A DNA stretch of 64,000 nt from Zipacnadum sp036504235 (GCA_036504235.1 DASXVN010000006.1:62001-126000); one strand, 5' to 3'; counted from the stretch's first letter, positions 42,657 through 51,577 are shown. Notes: generated by a model from the letters alone, not told the origin. Program-made: numbers and translations.

Positions 42657-44093
42657 TCATCGAACCAGCAGCTTCTGCTTGAGCAGTTCGTTCACGGTGC
42701 CCGCGTTGGCCTGGCCGCGGGTGGCCTTCATGACCGCCCCCACCAGGGCCCCCAGGGCCTTTTCCTTGCCGCCGCGGTAGTCCTCGACGATCTTCGGGTT
42801 GTCGGCAATCGCCTGCTCCACCAGCCGCTCCAACTCGCCGCTGTCGCTGATCTGCGCGAGGCCCTCGGCCTCGACGATCTGCTTCGCGCCGTGGCCCTCG
42901 GCCATCATCTTGGCGAAAACCTCTTTGGCGGTCGTGTTATTGATGGTTCCGGCGCCGATCAGGCCCAGCAACTCGCCCAGCGCCGCCGGCTCCAGGGGGA
43001 AGCCGGTCAGGTCGCCGCCGACCTGCTTGCGCGAGGCCATCACGTCGCCCATCACCCAGTTGGAGGCCAGCTTGGGGTCCGGCGAGACCGCGGCCACCGC
43101 CTCATAGTAGTCGGCGAGCGGCCGGTTGTCGGTCAGCACCCCGGCGTCGTACGCGGGCAGGCCGTATTGTTCCTGTAGCCGCCGCGCCCGCTCCCGGGGC
43201 AGTTCCGGCAGGCCGGCGCGAATCTCCGCAATCCACTCCGGCGCGGGGGCCAGGGGCGCGAGGTCCGGCTCGGGGAAGTACATGTAGTCGTCCGCGCCTT
43301 CTTTCAGGCGCATGCTGGCCGTGACCAGCTTGTCCTCGTCCCAGCGGCGCGTCTCCTGGCAGAGCCCCTCGGTCCGGCACAGCTCCACCGCCTGCTTCTG
43401 CCGCGCCAGTTCGTACTTGACCGCCTCGTACACCGACTTGATGGAGTTGAGGTTCTTGATCTCCACCTTGGGGGTGCGCTCGGCGGTCTCGTGGTCAATC
43501 CAGTTGATGGTCGGCTCGCAGCGCATTTGGCCCTTCTCCATGTCGGCGGTGGAGACGCCCAGGTACTGGAGAATCGAGCGCAGCGCGTACAGGTACTCGC
43601 GCACCTGCTCGGCGGTGGAAAAGTCCGGCTCGGTGACGATCTCCATCAGCGGTACGCCGCAGCGGTTATACTCCACCAGCGTGCGGCCGTCGGGGAGGTG
43701 GATATTCTTGCCGGTATCCTCCTCCAGATGCGCCCGGCGCACGCGGATGCGCACCGGCTTGCCGTCGTCCTCCAGGTCCATAAAGCCGTCGTGGGTCAGC
43801 GGCTCGTCATACTGGCTAATCTGGAAATTCTTGGCCAGATCGGGGTAAAAGTAGTTCTTGCGGGCAAACCGGCAGCGCTCGGCGATGTGGCAACCCAGCG
43901 CCAGCCCGGTCTTGATGACATACTCGACCGCCTGGCGATTAGGCACCGGCAGCGCCCCGGGCAGCCCCAGACAGACAGGGCAGGTGCGGGAATTCGGCGC
44001 CGCGCCGAACTCATTGCGGCAGGAGCAGAACATCTTCGACTCGGTCGCCAGCTCCACGTGTACTTCCAGTCCAATAGTAGGTTGCAGGGCCAT
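42657..44093 (-). CDS. gatB: Asp-tRNA(Asn)/Glu-tRNA(Gln) amidotransferase subunit B
   Basis: A 478-residue GatB, which activates the tRNA-bound glutamate or aspartate and receives ammonia from GatA. The N-terminal block IGLEVHVELATESKMFCSC and the Cys-rich zinc site (CSCRNEFG, CPVCLGLPGALPVPN) are intact. KNYFYPDLAKNFQISQYDEPL, HLEEDTGKNIH and GVPLMEIVTEPD define the kinase-like core, and the C-terminal tail VNELLKQKLLVR is the usual YqeY-like end. gatA and gatC are not next to it. A good promoter lies upstream (44155-44183). Absence of a visible GlnRS cannot be judged from one window. Confidence 0.97.
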   Translation of the reverse strand: MALQPTIGLEVHVELATESKMFCSCRNEFGAAPNSRTCPVCLGLPGALPVPNRQAVEYVIKTGLALGCHIAERCRFARKNYFYPDLAKNFQISQYDEPLTHDGFMDLEDDGKPVRIRVRRAHLEEDTGKNIHLPDGRTLVEYNRCGVPLMEIVTEPDFSTAEQVREYLYALRSILQYLGVSTADMEKGQMRCEPTINWIDHETAERTPKVEIKNLNSIKSVYEAVKYELARQKQAVELCRTEGLCQETRRWDEDKLVTASMRLKEGADDYMYFPEPDLAPLAPAPEWIAEIRAGLPELPRERARRLQEQYGLPAYDAGVLTDNRPLADYYEAVAAVSPDPKLASNWVMGDVMASRKQVGGDLTGFPLEPAALGELLGLIGAGTINNTTAKEVFAKMMAEGHGAKQIVEAEGLAQISDSGELERLVEQAIADNPKIVEDYRGGKEKALGALVGAVMKATRGQANAGTVNELLKQKLLVR

Positions 44094-44154
44094 GAGGGTA
44101 ACTCCAAATCAGGCAGGATGCGCCCCGCCAAGGTGACACGGTACCGACCCACGA

Positions 44155-44183
44155 ATTGTAACAGCGGGCGCGGGCGGTTGCAA
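44155..44183 (-). promoter_or_regulatory. probable sigma-70-type promoter of gatB
   Basis: On the minus strand TTGCAA (44183-44178) and TACAAT (44160-44155) are separated by exactly 17 bases; transcription would start near 44148 and give a 55-base leader. Both hexamers differ little from consensus. The -35 hexamer is a palindrome, so it could also serve the divergent gene at 44209, but no -10 is seen on that side. Confidence 0.6.
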
Positions 44184-44208
44184 GGAACCGGCCCGCGGAG
44201 AAGCCTTT

Positions 44209-45582
44209 ATGACCACCGAAACCCGCCCAACCTCGACTCGCCCCCGACTGCTCCTCGCCGCGGCCCTCGCCGCGGCGGTGCTGGTGGGCCTGCTCGCCAC
44301 CTACTACCCGGTTTTTGACCCCGCCACGCAGCAGCTTTTCGCCACCAATCGCGACGCCTTGGACATCCTCTCCGGGGCGCAGGCGGCGGAGGCCGCGGGG
44401 ACGGCCGGGTGGTGGTCCGGCAACTGGATTCAGCCCACTTCCTTCTTCTATCGCCCCCTGGCCAGCCTGGTGATGTACGCCGAATACCGCGCCTGGGGCC
44501 GCGATTTCCCGAAGTATTGCGTGGTCTCCTGGCTGGTGCACGGGGCGATCTGCGGGCTGCTGCTGCTGCTGGGCTGGCGGCTGTTCCGCGCCCGGGGGAA
44601 CGCGGTGGGGCTGGCCCTGGGGCTGGTGACGGTGGTTCTGTTCAACCTCCGCCGCGGGATCACCGGTGTGGGCTGGCCGCCGCAATACTTGCTGGACGAC
44701 TGGCGGCTGCTGTCCTTCCGCGCCGTGCACGGGACCCTGGACGCCGCGCCCGGCGACCCGCGCCCGGTGCTGCCCTTCCGCATCGTCTACGGCGAAATGC
44801 CCTACTGGCCGGCCCAGACCGACCTGTTTTCGTTGCTCTTCTCCCTGGCCAGTCTCCTGGCGTTGGACCGCTGGCTGGTGGGGAAGGACGGCCGGCGCCG
44901 TCCCGGCTGGCTGGCGCTGTCGGTGGCGCTGTTCGCGGTGGCGCTGCTCGTCAAGGAGATGGCGCTGGCGGTGGTCCTGCTCGCGCCGCTGCTGATCTGG
45001 TACCGCCGCGGCCTGCGTCCCTGGCGAGCGGCGCTGCTCTATCCGGCGCTAGGCGTGGCCTTGCTGGTGGTGCGCTTCCTGGCCGTGCCCCAGGCAGGCC
45101 TGCCCGCGCGCCCGGAGCTACTCTGGCTGGGCTACCTGCTCCACTACTACCTGTTCACGGCCGTAGGCGGCGGAACGTGGTGGCCGCTACCGGCGGCGGC
45201 GGGGATGCTGGGGCTGCTCTACCTGCTCCACCGGCGCGGGATCAGTCTGATCTGGTGGGTCCTCGGCAGCTTCATTTGGCTGCTGCTGATGGCGCAACTG
45301 GCCGGCAACTTCGCCTACCTGTTCTTCCCCCTACCGGTGCTCTACGTGGTAGTCGCCGGTCTCTTCCTGGGCGGGCTGGCGGTGCTCATCCGCAGCCGCT
45401 CGCGGCTGAACTGGCTGCTCCTGGCCCTGGTGGTAGCGGTGAATCTGCCCGTCGTCCAGGTCAAGGGCCCCCACTACCTGTACTGGCCGGCCGCTTTCTG
45501 GTCGCTGCTCAGCGCCGGGCTGCTGCTTTCCGCTGTGGACTGGTGGCGGGAGCTGGCCCCGCGCCGGTCCCCGCCGTCGTAG
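44209..45582 (+). CDS. polytopic membrane protein, GT-C-like
   Basis: A 457-residue integral membrane protein with about eleven helices, the first near residues 13-31 (LLLAAALAAAVLVGLLATYYP). A periplasmic loop with NWIQPTSFFYRPLASLVMYAEYRAWG resembles the acceptor region of GT-C-fold sugar transferases (FFYRPL is frequent in such proteins). The canonical N-terminal DE/DD motif is missing, so enzymatic function is uncertain. Its TAG stop is part of a TGTAGGGG-family repeat, so the element lies immediately at the gene end. The divergent neighbour is gatB. Confidence 0.7.
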   Translation: MTTETRPTSTRPRLLLAAALAAAVLVGLLATYYPVFDPATQQLFATNRDALDILSGAQAAEAAGTAGWWSGNWIQPTSFFYRPLASLVMYAEYRAWGRDFPKYCVVSWLVHGAICGLLLLLGWRLFRARGNAVGLALGLVTVVLFNLRRGITGVGWPPQYLLDDWRLLSFRAVHGTLDAAPGDPRPVLPFRIVYGEMPYWPAQTDLFSLLFSLASLLALDRWLVGKDGRRRPGWLALSVALFAVALLVKEMALAVVLLAPLLIWYRRGLRPWRAALLYPALGVALLVVRFLAVPQAGLPARPELLWLGYLLHYYLFTAVGGGTWWPLPAAAGMLGLLYLLHRRGISLIWWVLGSFIWLLLMAQLAGNFAYLFFPLPVLYVVVAGLFLGGLAVLIRSRSRLNWLLLALVVAVNLPVVQVKGPHYLYWPAAFWSLLSAGLLLSAVDWWRELAPRRSPPS

Positions 45583-45649
45583 GGGCGCGTTTTGCGCGGA
45601 TGTCGTTTCCGCGCAACACACGCCCGTTCGCTGACTGTTATGTAGCCCC
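45579..45649. repeat. single-arm TGTAGGGG-family palindrome
   Basis: GTAGGGGCGCGTTTTGCGCGGA (45579-45600) folds back on TCCGCGCAACACACGCCC (45608-45625). The stretch ends in TGTAGCCCC at 45641-45649, a degenerate partner of the opening. The stop codon of the upstream membrane protein is built from its first bases. Confidence 0.6.
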
Positions 45650-45691
45650 GCGCGCCGTCCTCCGGCCGTTTGCCGTCGCCGGTGCCTTTCT

Positions 45692-45716
45692 CCCCCTCTC
45701 CTGCCAGGAGAGGGGG
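45692..45716. repeat. CCCCCTCTCC hairpin repeat
   Basis: CCCCCTCTCCT (45692-45702) pairs perfectly with AGGAGAGGGGG (45706-45716) around GCC, followed by CCGGGGGGGTGAGG. The same word appears at 48521-48560 and inside the element at 63590-63820, so this is a second class of intergenic repeat. It could also slow transcription between the two convergent genes. Confidence 0.65.
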
Positions 45717-45749
45717 CCGGGGGGGTGAGGCCGGCCGCCGCGCCCCCCT

Positions 45750-48404
45750 CTACCCCTCCAGCCTCAGCGTCGTCATCTCGTGCCCCCGCAGCTCCAGCGT
45801 CACCTGCCCGCCAACTACCGCCAGCGGCTCGGCCTCGCGCTCCAGGTAGTTGGTGCGGCTGACCTGCAGGTCCGCGCGGGGCAGCGTCACCGTGGCCGAC
45901 TGCGACGTAGCCGAGTAGTTGACCAGCCGCGCGGCCCAGCCGGCGCCGTCAAAGCTGCGCTTGATCGCCACCAGTTCCACCGCGGAGGGAGTCACGCTCA
46001 GGCCCGCCACCGCGGGCGCCTGATCCACGACCGCCACCACCGGCGGCGCGTTCAGCCGCAGGGCCTCCGCCATCACGCCGTCCGCCACCGGGTCGGTCGG
46101 CACGCTCATCAGGGCGAACCGGTAGCGGTGGTAGCCGCCGTCCATGAGTTCCGCGGTGGGCATGGGGTAGTCCTGCGCGTAGCGCCCCAGGCAGTGGGTG
46201 TCGCCCACGCCACGGACGAGGGAGTACATGACCGCCCCGTCCTCGATCCGCGCCGAGGGGGTGCCGGTGTTGAGCACCGCCAGGCCCGGGCGCCCCGGCT
46301 CCGGGCGGGTCGCGGCGAAGTACAGCGCCGGCCAGTCGCCGTTGGGGCTCCACAGGCAGCTTTCGGTCATGTCGTAGCGCTCGCGCTCCAGTACGCCGCC
46401 GGGGATACTGTACAGCCCGGTATCGCTGCTCGCGCCGGTGGGGAAGGCGATGCGCAGGCGGTGGTCAATCGACCGCCAGAAGACCTCCAGCTCCACATCC
46501 ACGCGGGGCAGACCGTCATACATCCGCCAGGTCTGATACCACCACAGGCCAAAAACGCGCGGGTCCGGCTCGCGGCCAAAGGTCCCGTTGGACATGCGCC
46601 CGCCGAAGTAGACCTCCTGGACGCCCTCCCAGCGCTGCGCCCCCAGGAGCTTGGTGTCGGCGGCCAGTAGCTGCCGCGCGCGGCGCTCCAGGTCGCGGGT
46701 GCCCCAGGGGTCGCCGCAGTCCTGCTCCATAATCAGCTCGCCGACCCGCAGCGCGCCGGCCCGGGCCAGATTCTCGCCCCGCACCGCGTCGTCCAGGGCG
46801 GTCACGCCATGCTCATCCCACTGCATCCGGAAATGCTCGTTCTGGGCTTCGTTCTGCAGGGCCCCGGCCTCCGGCGCGGTGGCGCGGGGGGTCACGGTGT
46901 AGGCGGCGCACCCTCCCGCCGGCACGTTCTTCGCCAGGAAACTGAGCTGCGGCGTGCGGCTCCCGCGACGGTCCGGGCCGACCGGCGCGAGTCGCTCCAT
47001 GTGCGGCTCCTCCCGGCCGGGAGTGGCGTAGACGGGCACCGGCTGACCCGCGGCGTCCGTCACCGCAAAGCCCGGCGCGGCCCCCTCCGGTAGCGCTACG
47101 GTCACCACATGGTCCGCCGCCGCGCCCGAGGCGCCGCAGACGGCGACGGTGAAGCTGCCCTCCGCGGGAGCCGGCTGCACCGCGCCGCCGAGCGCCTCCA
47201 GCGCCTCCTGCGCGGCCTCCTGGCTGAGCCGCTCCACCTCGGCGGCCATGTCCAGCAGCTCCAGGTGCGCCGGGTCATTGTGCGTCCCGGTGACGGCGTC
47301 ATGGAAGAACAACACCGGCAGGTTCAGCCACGCGGCTTGCAGGGCCTCCGCGGCCAGCCGCTTTCCGGTCTGCATCTCGGCCAGGGCCACCAGCGCCTCG
47401 GCGGCGTAGAAAGCCCCCTCGGCCGCGCGCGGCGCCTGCTTGGAGCGGATGCGGCTGACCAGACAGCCGGTCTGCGTAGGATTGTTCTCCACCCGGCTGC
47501 TGATCTGGTCGGCGGGCGGATTGTCCGCCGCCGCCAGCGCCTCGGCGTACAGCTCCGCAGCGTACCGGTTGGGCGTGCCCCATTCGTAGTGGTACTGGTC
47601 CTGGGAGGCGTTAAGCTGCTTGACCTCCGCGACCAGCTCGGGGTCCGGCAGCATCTCCTCAGAGGTCAGCGCAAAGAAGGCCCAGGGGCCCTCGCACGCC
47701 ACCGGCTCGCGGGCCGGGAACCAGTTCTGCGGCAGGTCAAAGCCGCTGCCCTCGCACTCGGGGCACAGTTGCCCCTCCAGGGTCTGGAAGCCGTGGCAGG
47801 CGCGGCAGGGCTCGTGGTAGCAGTGGTCGTAGAAAAATCCGCGCCCCGGCGGGGAGGGCATGACGAGGACCGTGGAGCCGTCCAGGCCCCGCCAATAGGG
47901 GGCGTCGGGCAGACTGTAGGAAAAGCCTTCCGCCGCCCGCAGGCCGCAGCCCCGGTAGACCTGCGGCAGTTGCGCGCTGGTGCCGAAGGCGTCGCCCTCA
48001 TTGGCGCAGCGGGTGGGCAGGCCCACGGTCTTCTGCCCCCACTCCAGCCCCGAGGCGAAGTTGCGGATCAACGTCTCGGCGTGGCACATGTTGGAGTCAA
48101 TGATCGCCTCGCCCGCGCCCAGCAGCTCAAACCGCCCCTCCGCGGCCAACTGCCGGAAGACCGGTTCGCTCTCGGGGTGATTCTGCAGGTAGACCCGCAG
48201 CGATAGCGACTGCTCCAGCAGAAAAGCCGCGCCCTGCTCTACGGCCAGCCGCAGGCAGCGGGTAATAACCTCGTCCTCGACCCCGGCGTACGAGCGCCAG
48301 CGACTGCCCATATACTCATAATCGCGCTGCCAACCGCGCCGCCAGATTAGATCAAAGTGGTTGGCATACCAGGTGACTACCGTGGTAGCAGGAGTGTTGC
48401 TCAT
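45750..48404 (-). CDS. GH38-like alpha-mannosidase with inserted CxxCxGxG zinc motif
   Basis: An 884-residue glycoside hydrolase. The N-terminal GH38 domain has the zinc ligands in YANHFDLIW (His16, Asp18) and a candidate nucleophile in NEGDAFGTSAQLPQVY (Asp138). A middle helix bundle is followed by long beta-sandwich domains at the C-terminus (HFRMQWDEHGV, PRVDVELEVFWRSIDHRLRIAF), as in the family. Unusual is a cysteine-rich insert at about 200-221: CRAC (200-203), then CPECEGSG (214-221), which has the CxxCxGxG form of DnaJ zinc fingers. ATG 48404 with GGAGGT upstream is the start; the frame extends further but without a ribosome site. It likely removes alpha-mannose or a similar sugar inside the cell. 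Confidence 0.85.
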   Translation of the reverse strand: MSNTPATTVVTWYANHFDLIWRRGWQRDYEYMGSRWRSYAGVEDEVITRCLRLAVEQGAAFLLEQSLSLRVYLQNHPESEPVFRQLAAEGRFELLGAGEAIIDSNMCHAETLIRNFASGLEWGQKTVGLPTRCANEGDAFGTSAQLPQVYRGCGLRAAEGFSYSLPDAPYWRGLDGSTVLVMPSPPGRGFFYDHCYHEPCRACHGFQTLEGQLCPECEGSGFDLPQNWFPAREPVACEGPWAFFALTSEEMLPDPELVAEVKQLNASQDQYHYEWGTPNRYAAELYAEALAAADNPPADQISSRVENNPTQTGCLVSRIRSKQAPRAAEGAFYAAEALVALAEMQTGKRLAAEALQAAWLNLPVLFFHDAVTGTHNDPAHLELLDMAAEVERLSQEAAQEALEALGGAVQPAPAEGSFTVAVCGASGAAADHVVTVALPEGAAPGFAVTDAAGQPVPVYATPGREEPHMERLAPVGPDRRGSRTPQLSFLAKNVPAGGCAAYTVTPRATAPEAGALQNEAQNEHFRMQWDEHGVTALDDAVRGENLARAGALRVGELIMEQDCGDPWGTRDLERRARQLLAADTKLLGAQRWEGVQEVYFGGRMSNGTFGREPDPRVFGLWWYQTWRMYDGLPRVDVELEVFWRSIDHRLRIAFPTGASSDTGLYSIPGGVLERERYDMTESCLWSPNGDWPALYFAATRPEPGRPGLAVLNTGTPSARIEDGAVMYSLVRGVGDTHCLGRYAQDYPMPTAELMDGGYHRYRFALMSVPTDPVADGVMAEALRLNAPPVVAVVDQAPAVAGLSVTPSAVELVAIKRSFDGAGWAARLVNYSATSQSATVTLPRADLQVSRTNYLEREAEPLAVVGGQVTLELRGHEMTTLRLEG

Positions 48405-48520
48405 AAAGGGACCTCCGTAAGTAAGAGAAACGTCGGGAAGTAATTCGGCGCAGGCGAGGTGGAGGCCTCTTTCCGAGGACAGGGGGGTTTCCCGGAGGGC
48501 GGCGACTGCCAACGGCCCTA

Positions 48521-48560
48521 CCCCCTAACCCCCTCCCGGAGGGAGAGGGGCCGGGGGTGA
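48521..48560. repeat. CCCCCTAACCCCCTCCC hairpin repeat
   Basis: CCCCCTAACCCCCTCCC (48521-48537) folds back on the G-rich half GGGAGAGGGGCCGGGGG (48541-48557) with a loop GGA. It is followed by TGAGG. It shares the second repeat class with 45692-45716 and 63669-63713. The rest of the 48405-48665 intergenic stretch shows no gene. Confidence 0.6.
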
Positions 48561-48665
48561 GGCTCCGCGCCAGGGCCCCTCTGTTGCCTGACGGTTCGGG
48601 CGTGTGTTGTCCGCCCGTTCCGGTCGGCCCAAACGGGACCCTCCGCCGGAAATGGCAACGGCCTC

Positions 48666-50153
48666 CTACCGCCCCCTCAGCCACGCCCGCGCCTCTTCCG
48701 CGTCGTGCAATTCCCCGCGTAGTTGCAGGCCCCGCAGCGTCTCCTTGAGCCGGCCTATTTCCGGGCCGGCGGGGAGGCCGGTGGCGGCCATTATCTCCGT
48801 ACCGGTGAGCAGGTGCGGGAGGGGGCGCTGCTCGCGGCGGGCGTGGAGGACCTCCGCTAGCTCGTTGATCTTCGCGACCAACTGCCGGAAGCAGCGGTAG
48901 TCCGGCTGGCCGGAGGGGGGAACGGTGGCGGAGATGTCGGCCCAAGTTAGGGCCAGCAGTTCGCCGCCGCGCTCCTCGGGGGTGAAGAAGATCCGCTCCA
49001 GGGTGGTCAGTTTGATGCGCTCGGCGTCGAAGCCCGCGCAGAGCATGTGGTGGCGGATGAGGAATATGAGGTGCTCGCGGTCCACGTGCAGCGGGTCCTC
49101 GCGGGGGAAAACGGTTAGCCGCAGCCGGTCCACAATCGCTCCGGCCAAGTCGCCGCCGGCGCCGTCGTGCGCGGGGAAGCGGATCCGGCCGCCCGGCTCG
49201 GTGGGGTGCTGGATGGTCGGCGGCTTGCCGACATCGTGCAGCAGCACCGCCAGTTGCGCGTGAAGGGTCGCCGGCTGGAGGGGCACCGCGCAGAGGACCT
49301 CCACCGCGCCGCGCTCCAGCTCGCGGAGCTCTTCCAGCGCCAGCAGCGTGTGTGCGCCGACGCCGCCCTCGCTGTGGAACTGGCCCGGCTGCGGCGTGTC
49401 GGCGAGGGCCGCGACCTCCGGCAGGAGCAGCGCCAACAGGCCGGTCTCCGCCCAGAGCCGCACCAGCCGCGCCGGTTGTGCGTGGAAACCCCGCAGGAAC
49501 TCGGCGGCCACAACCTCCTCGGCCACGCGGGGTTCGCCGGTAGCCAGGGGGCGGACGACCTCGGCAGCCAGGTCCCGCATGGCCTGCGCCGTCGCGGGCT
49601 CCAGCGTGAAGTCCAACTCGCAGGCGAGGCGCAGACCGCGCAGGATGCGGGAGGGGTCCTCGAGGAAGCGGGCGGTCGGATCGCCGACGGCGCGCAGCCG
49701 CCGCGCCTGCAGGTCCTCCTGTCCGGCATACTCGTCCACTAACTCGCCCGTTAGCGACAGCGCCAGGGCGTTGATGGTGAAATCGCGGCGCGCCAGGTCC
49801 TCGGCCAGGGAGACGCCGACCTCGGCGGTCATGTCCTGGTAGCGCAGGCCGGTCCAGGTATCGCGGCGGGGGAGAGCCACTTCGTAGATAGTGGCGGAGT
49901 CGCGGGGGGTGAACTTGAAGACGCCGAAGGCGCGCGACTCCACGGGCAGGACGCGCCCGTGCTGCTCGAGAGTGGCGACCACCTCGGCGGGGGAGAGGCC
50001 GACAACCAGGAAGTCCAGGTCTTTCGTCTCGCGCTCCAAGAGCCAGTCGCGGACCGCTCCGCCGACCAGGTAGACATGGTCCGGGCTGAAGGCGTGGAGG
50101 AAGGCCAGGTCAGGGTCCGCGCGCAGGTTGTCGAGTTGGGCGGTGAGGTTCAT
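48666..50153 (-). CDS. cca: CCA tRNA nucleotidyltransferase / poly(A) polymerase family with HD domain
   Basis: A 495-residue class II nucleotidyltransferase. The head domain has VYLVGGAVRDWLLERETKDLDFLVVG (the GG and DxD metal motif), RRDFTINALALSL and PSRILRGLRLACELDFTLE. A C-terminal HD phosphohydrolase domain follows with HTLLALEEL and LLHDVGKPPTI and with LIRHHMLCAGF. It either repairs and matures the CCA end of tRNA or, if the genome has a split pair, acts as the A-adding or poly(A) enzyme; the sequence alone does not tell. No ribosome site beyond weak GA-rich bases is seen at the ATG. It is flanked by repeat-filled intergenic DNA on both sides. Confidence 0.88.
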   Translation of the reverse strand: MNLTAQLDNLRADPDLAFLHAFSPDHVYLVGGAVRDWLLERETKDLDFLVVGLSPAEVVATLEQHGRVLPVESRAFGVFKFTPRDSATIYEVALPRRDTWTGLRYQDMTAEVGVSLAEDLARRDFTINALALSLTGELVDEYAGQEDLQARRLRAVGDPTARFLEDPSRILRGLRLACELDFTLEPATAQAMRDLAAEVVRPLATGEPRVAEEVVAAEFLRGFHAQPARLVRLWAETGLLALLLPEVAALADTPQPGQFHSEGGVGAHTLLALEELRELERGAVEVLCAVPLQPATLHAQLAVLLHDVGKPPTIQHPTEPGGRIRFPAHDGAGGDLAGAIVDRLRLTVFPREDPLHVDREHLIFLIRHHMLCAGFDAERIKLTTLERIFFTPEERGGELLALTWADISATVPPSGQPDYRCFRQLVAKINELAEVLHARREQRPLPHLLTGTEIMAATGLPAGPEIGRLKETLRGLQLRGELHDAEEARAWLRGR

Positions 50154-50170
50154 GGGTTGGTGAGGGTCGT

Positions 50171-50368
50171 TGTAGGGCGGGGGCTACGCAGGATGTCCTG
50201 AGCCTGTCGAAGGGTCCCCCGCCGCGCCGTTGGCCGCTTGCCCACATTTCGGGGTGGGGTCCCTTGCTAACGGCGGACCCACCCCCGACGGCGCAGACGC
50301 CGCCGCCCCTCCCTAAATAGGGAGGGGGAGGGGAAACGGCTGGCGGGGGACGTAGCCCCCGCCCTACA
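50171..50368. repeat. composite intergenic palindrome with TGTAGGGCGGGGGCTACG ends
   Basis: A perfect 18-base inverted repeat, TGTAGGGCGGGGGCTACG at 50171-50188 and its complement at 50351-50368, encloses several modules. One is CCTGAGCCTGTCGAAGGG, a short sequence I recall from many unrelated bacterial genomes. Another is CGGCGCAGACGCCG (50289-50302), identical to the inner hairpin of the element at 11446-11459. The third is a CCCCTCCCTA/TAGGGAGGGG hairpin near 50307-50328. No gene lies here. Confidence 0.8.
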
Positions 50369-50388
50369 GTACGGCAACGGCAACGGCG

Positions 50389-50405
50389 ACAGGCGAGACG
50401 CCTGT
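50389..50405. repeat. short hairpin with GGCGAGACGCC core
   Basis: ACAGGCG (50389-50395) pairs exactly with CGCCTGT (50399-50405) around AGA. The core is the reverse complement of the 2878-2896 hairpin. It lies 14 bases after the ispDF stop on the minus strand and might mark its transcript end. Confidence 0.55.
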
Positions 50406-50419
50406 CCTACCGGAAAAGG

Positions 50420-51577
50420 CTAGGCTTGGAGCAGCACCACCGCATGGGCGGCGATCGCTTGCTCCTCGCCGATGGGACCCAGGCCCTCCATGGTGGTGGC
50501 CTTGACGCTGACGCGAGTGACCTCGACGCCCAGGGCCGCGGCGAGGCGGGTGCGCATTTGCTCGACGTGCGGGCGCAGGCGTGGCGCTTGGGCCTGGATC
50601 GTCAGGTCGCAGTTGACCAGCCGCCAGCCGTTCTGGCGGAGTAGCTCCGCCACGTGGGCCAGCAGGAGGGTGCTGTCGGCTCCGGCGTAGGTGGGGTCGG
50701 TGTCCGGGAAGTGCGCGCCGATATCGCCCAGGGCAACGGCGCCGAGCAGCGCGTCGGCCAGCGCGTGGCAGGCCGCGTCGGCGTCGGAGTGGCCCAGGAG
50801 GCCCTGCTCGTGGGGGATGGTCACGCCGCCCAGCACCAGCGGGCGGCCGGTGACCAGGCGGTGGAGATCGTAGCCGTGGCCCACGCGGGTCTCGGCGGCG
50901 GCGCTCAGCAGGTGCTCGGCTCGCTGCATATCCTCAGGGGTCGTCATCTTGGGATTGTAGCCTCGGGTGGGTACCAGTTGCACCGGGTGGCCCAGTTTCT
51001 CCACCAGCATGCCATCGTCGGTGGCCGGCCAGTGCTCCTCGCGCGCTCGCTGGTGGGCCGCGCAGACCAGATCGTAGCGGAAACACTGAGGGGTCTGCGC
51101 TCGCCACAGGTTCTCGCGGGGCGGGGTGGCGGTGACCAGGAGGTCGGCGTTGGCGCGCTTGAGCGTGTCGGTCAGGGGGGTGGCGGCCAGGGCAGCGCCG
51201 GTCTGGGCGGCGGCGGCGAGGGTGGCGGAGATGGTCTCCGGGCTAATCAGCGGGCGCGCTCCATCGTGAATGGCGACCAGCTCCGGGGCGTCTGCTTCCA
51301 GCGCCTGCAGGCCGCGCTCAACCGAGTCCATGCGGGACTCGCCGCCGCCGACGATCTGCAGGTCCGCCAGTCCGGCGGCCGCGAGCAACTCGCGCGCCGG
51401 CTCGGTCCAGCCGGGGGGCGCGACCAGGATCACCGTCTCTACCTCGGGGGTGCGGGCGAAAGCGGCCAGCGCGTGGGCCACCAGGGGGCGGCCGGCCAGC
51501 GGCAGGAAGCACTTGGGCAGCGCGCCGCCCATTCGCTCTCCGCGCCCCGCCGCCATGATCAGTGCCGCCACTCGCAT
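50420..51577 (-). CDS. ispDF: bifunctional IspD-IspF enzyme of the MEP isoprenoid pathway
   Basis: A 385-residue fusion. Residues 1-225 are IspD (2-C-methylerythritol 4-phosphate cytidylyltransferase): ALIMAAGRGERMGGALPKCFLPLAGRP, HDGARPL, and TDDGMLVEKLG. Residues 231-385 are IspF (MECDP synthase): VGHGYDLHRL with zinc ligands Asp237 and His239, LLGHSDADAACHALADALLGA and ATTMEGLGPIGEEQAIAAHA. It performs two non-consecutive steps toward IPP and DMAPP, which also feed the polyprenyl carrier used by the polysaccharide locus. It follows the PIN/TRAM gene by 19 bases, a neighbour pair known from many bacteria. Confidence 0.97.
   Translation of the reverse strand: MRVAALIMAAGRGERMGGALPKCFLPLAGRPLVAHALAAFARTPEVETVILVAPPGWTEPARELLAAAGLADLQIVGGGESRMDSVERGLQALEADAPELVAIHDGARPLISPETISATLAAAAQTGAALAATPLTDTLKRANADLLVTATPPRENLWRAQTPQCFRYDLVCAAHQRAREEHWPATDDGMLVEKLGHPVQLVPTRGYNPKMTTPEDMQRAEHLLSAAAETRVGHGYDLHRLVTGRPLVLGGVTIPHEQGLLGHSDADAACHALADALLGAVALGDIGAHFPDTDPTYAGADSTLLLAHVAELLRQNGWRLVNCDLTIQAQAPRLRPHVEQMRTRLAAALGVEVTRVSVKATTMEGLGPIGEEQAIAAHAVVLLQA

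Noticed and set aside
50171..50368. CRISPR array or tRNA-like structure in the repeat-rich gap
   Set aside because: Repeats are inverted, not regularly spaced direct repeats, and no cloverleaf with a TTCGAAT-type arm could be drawn.
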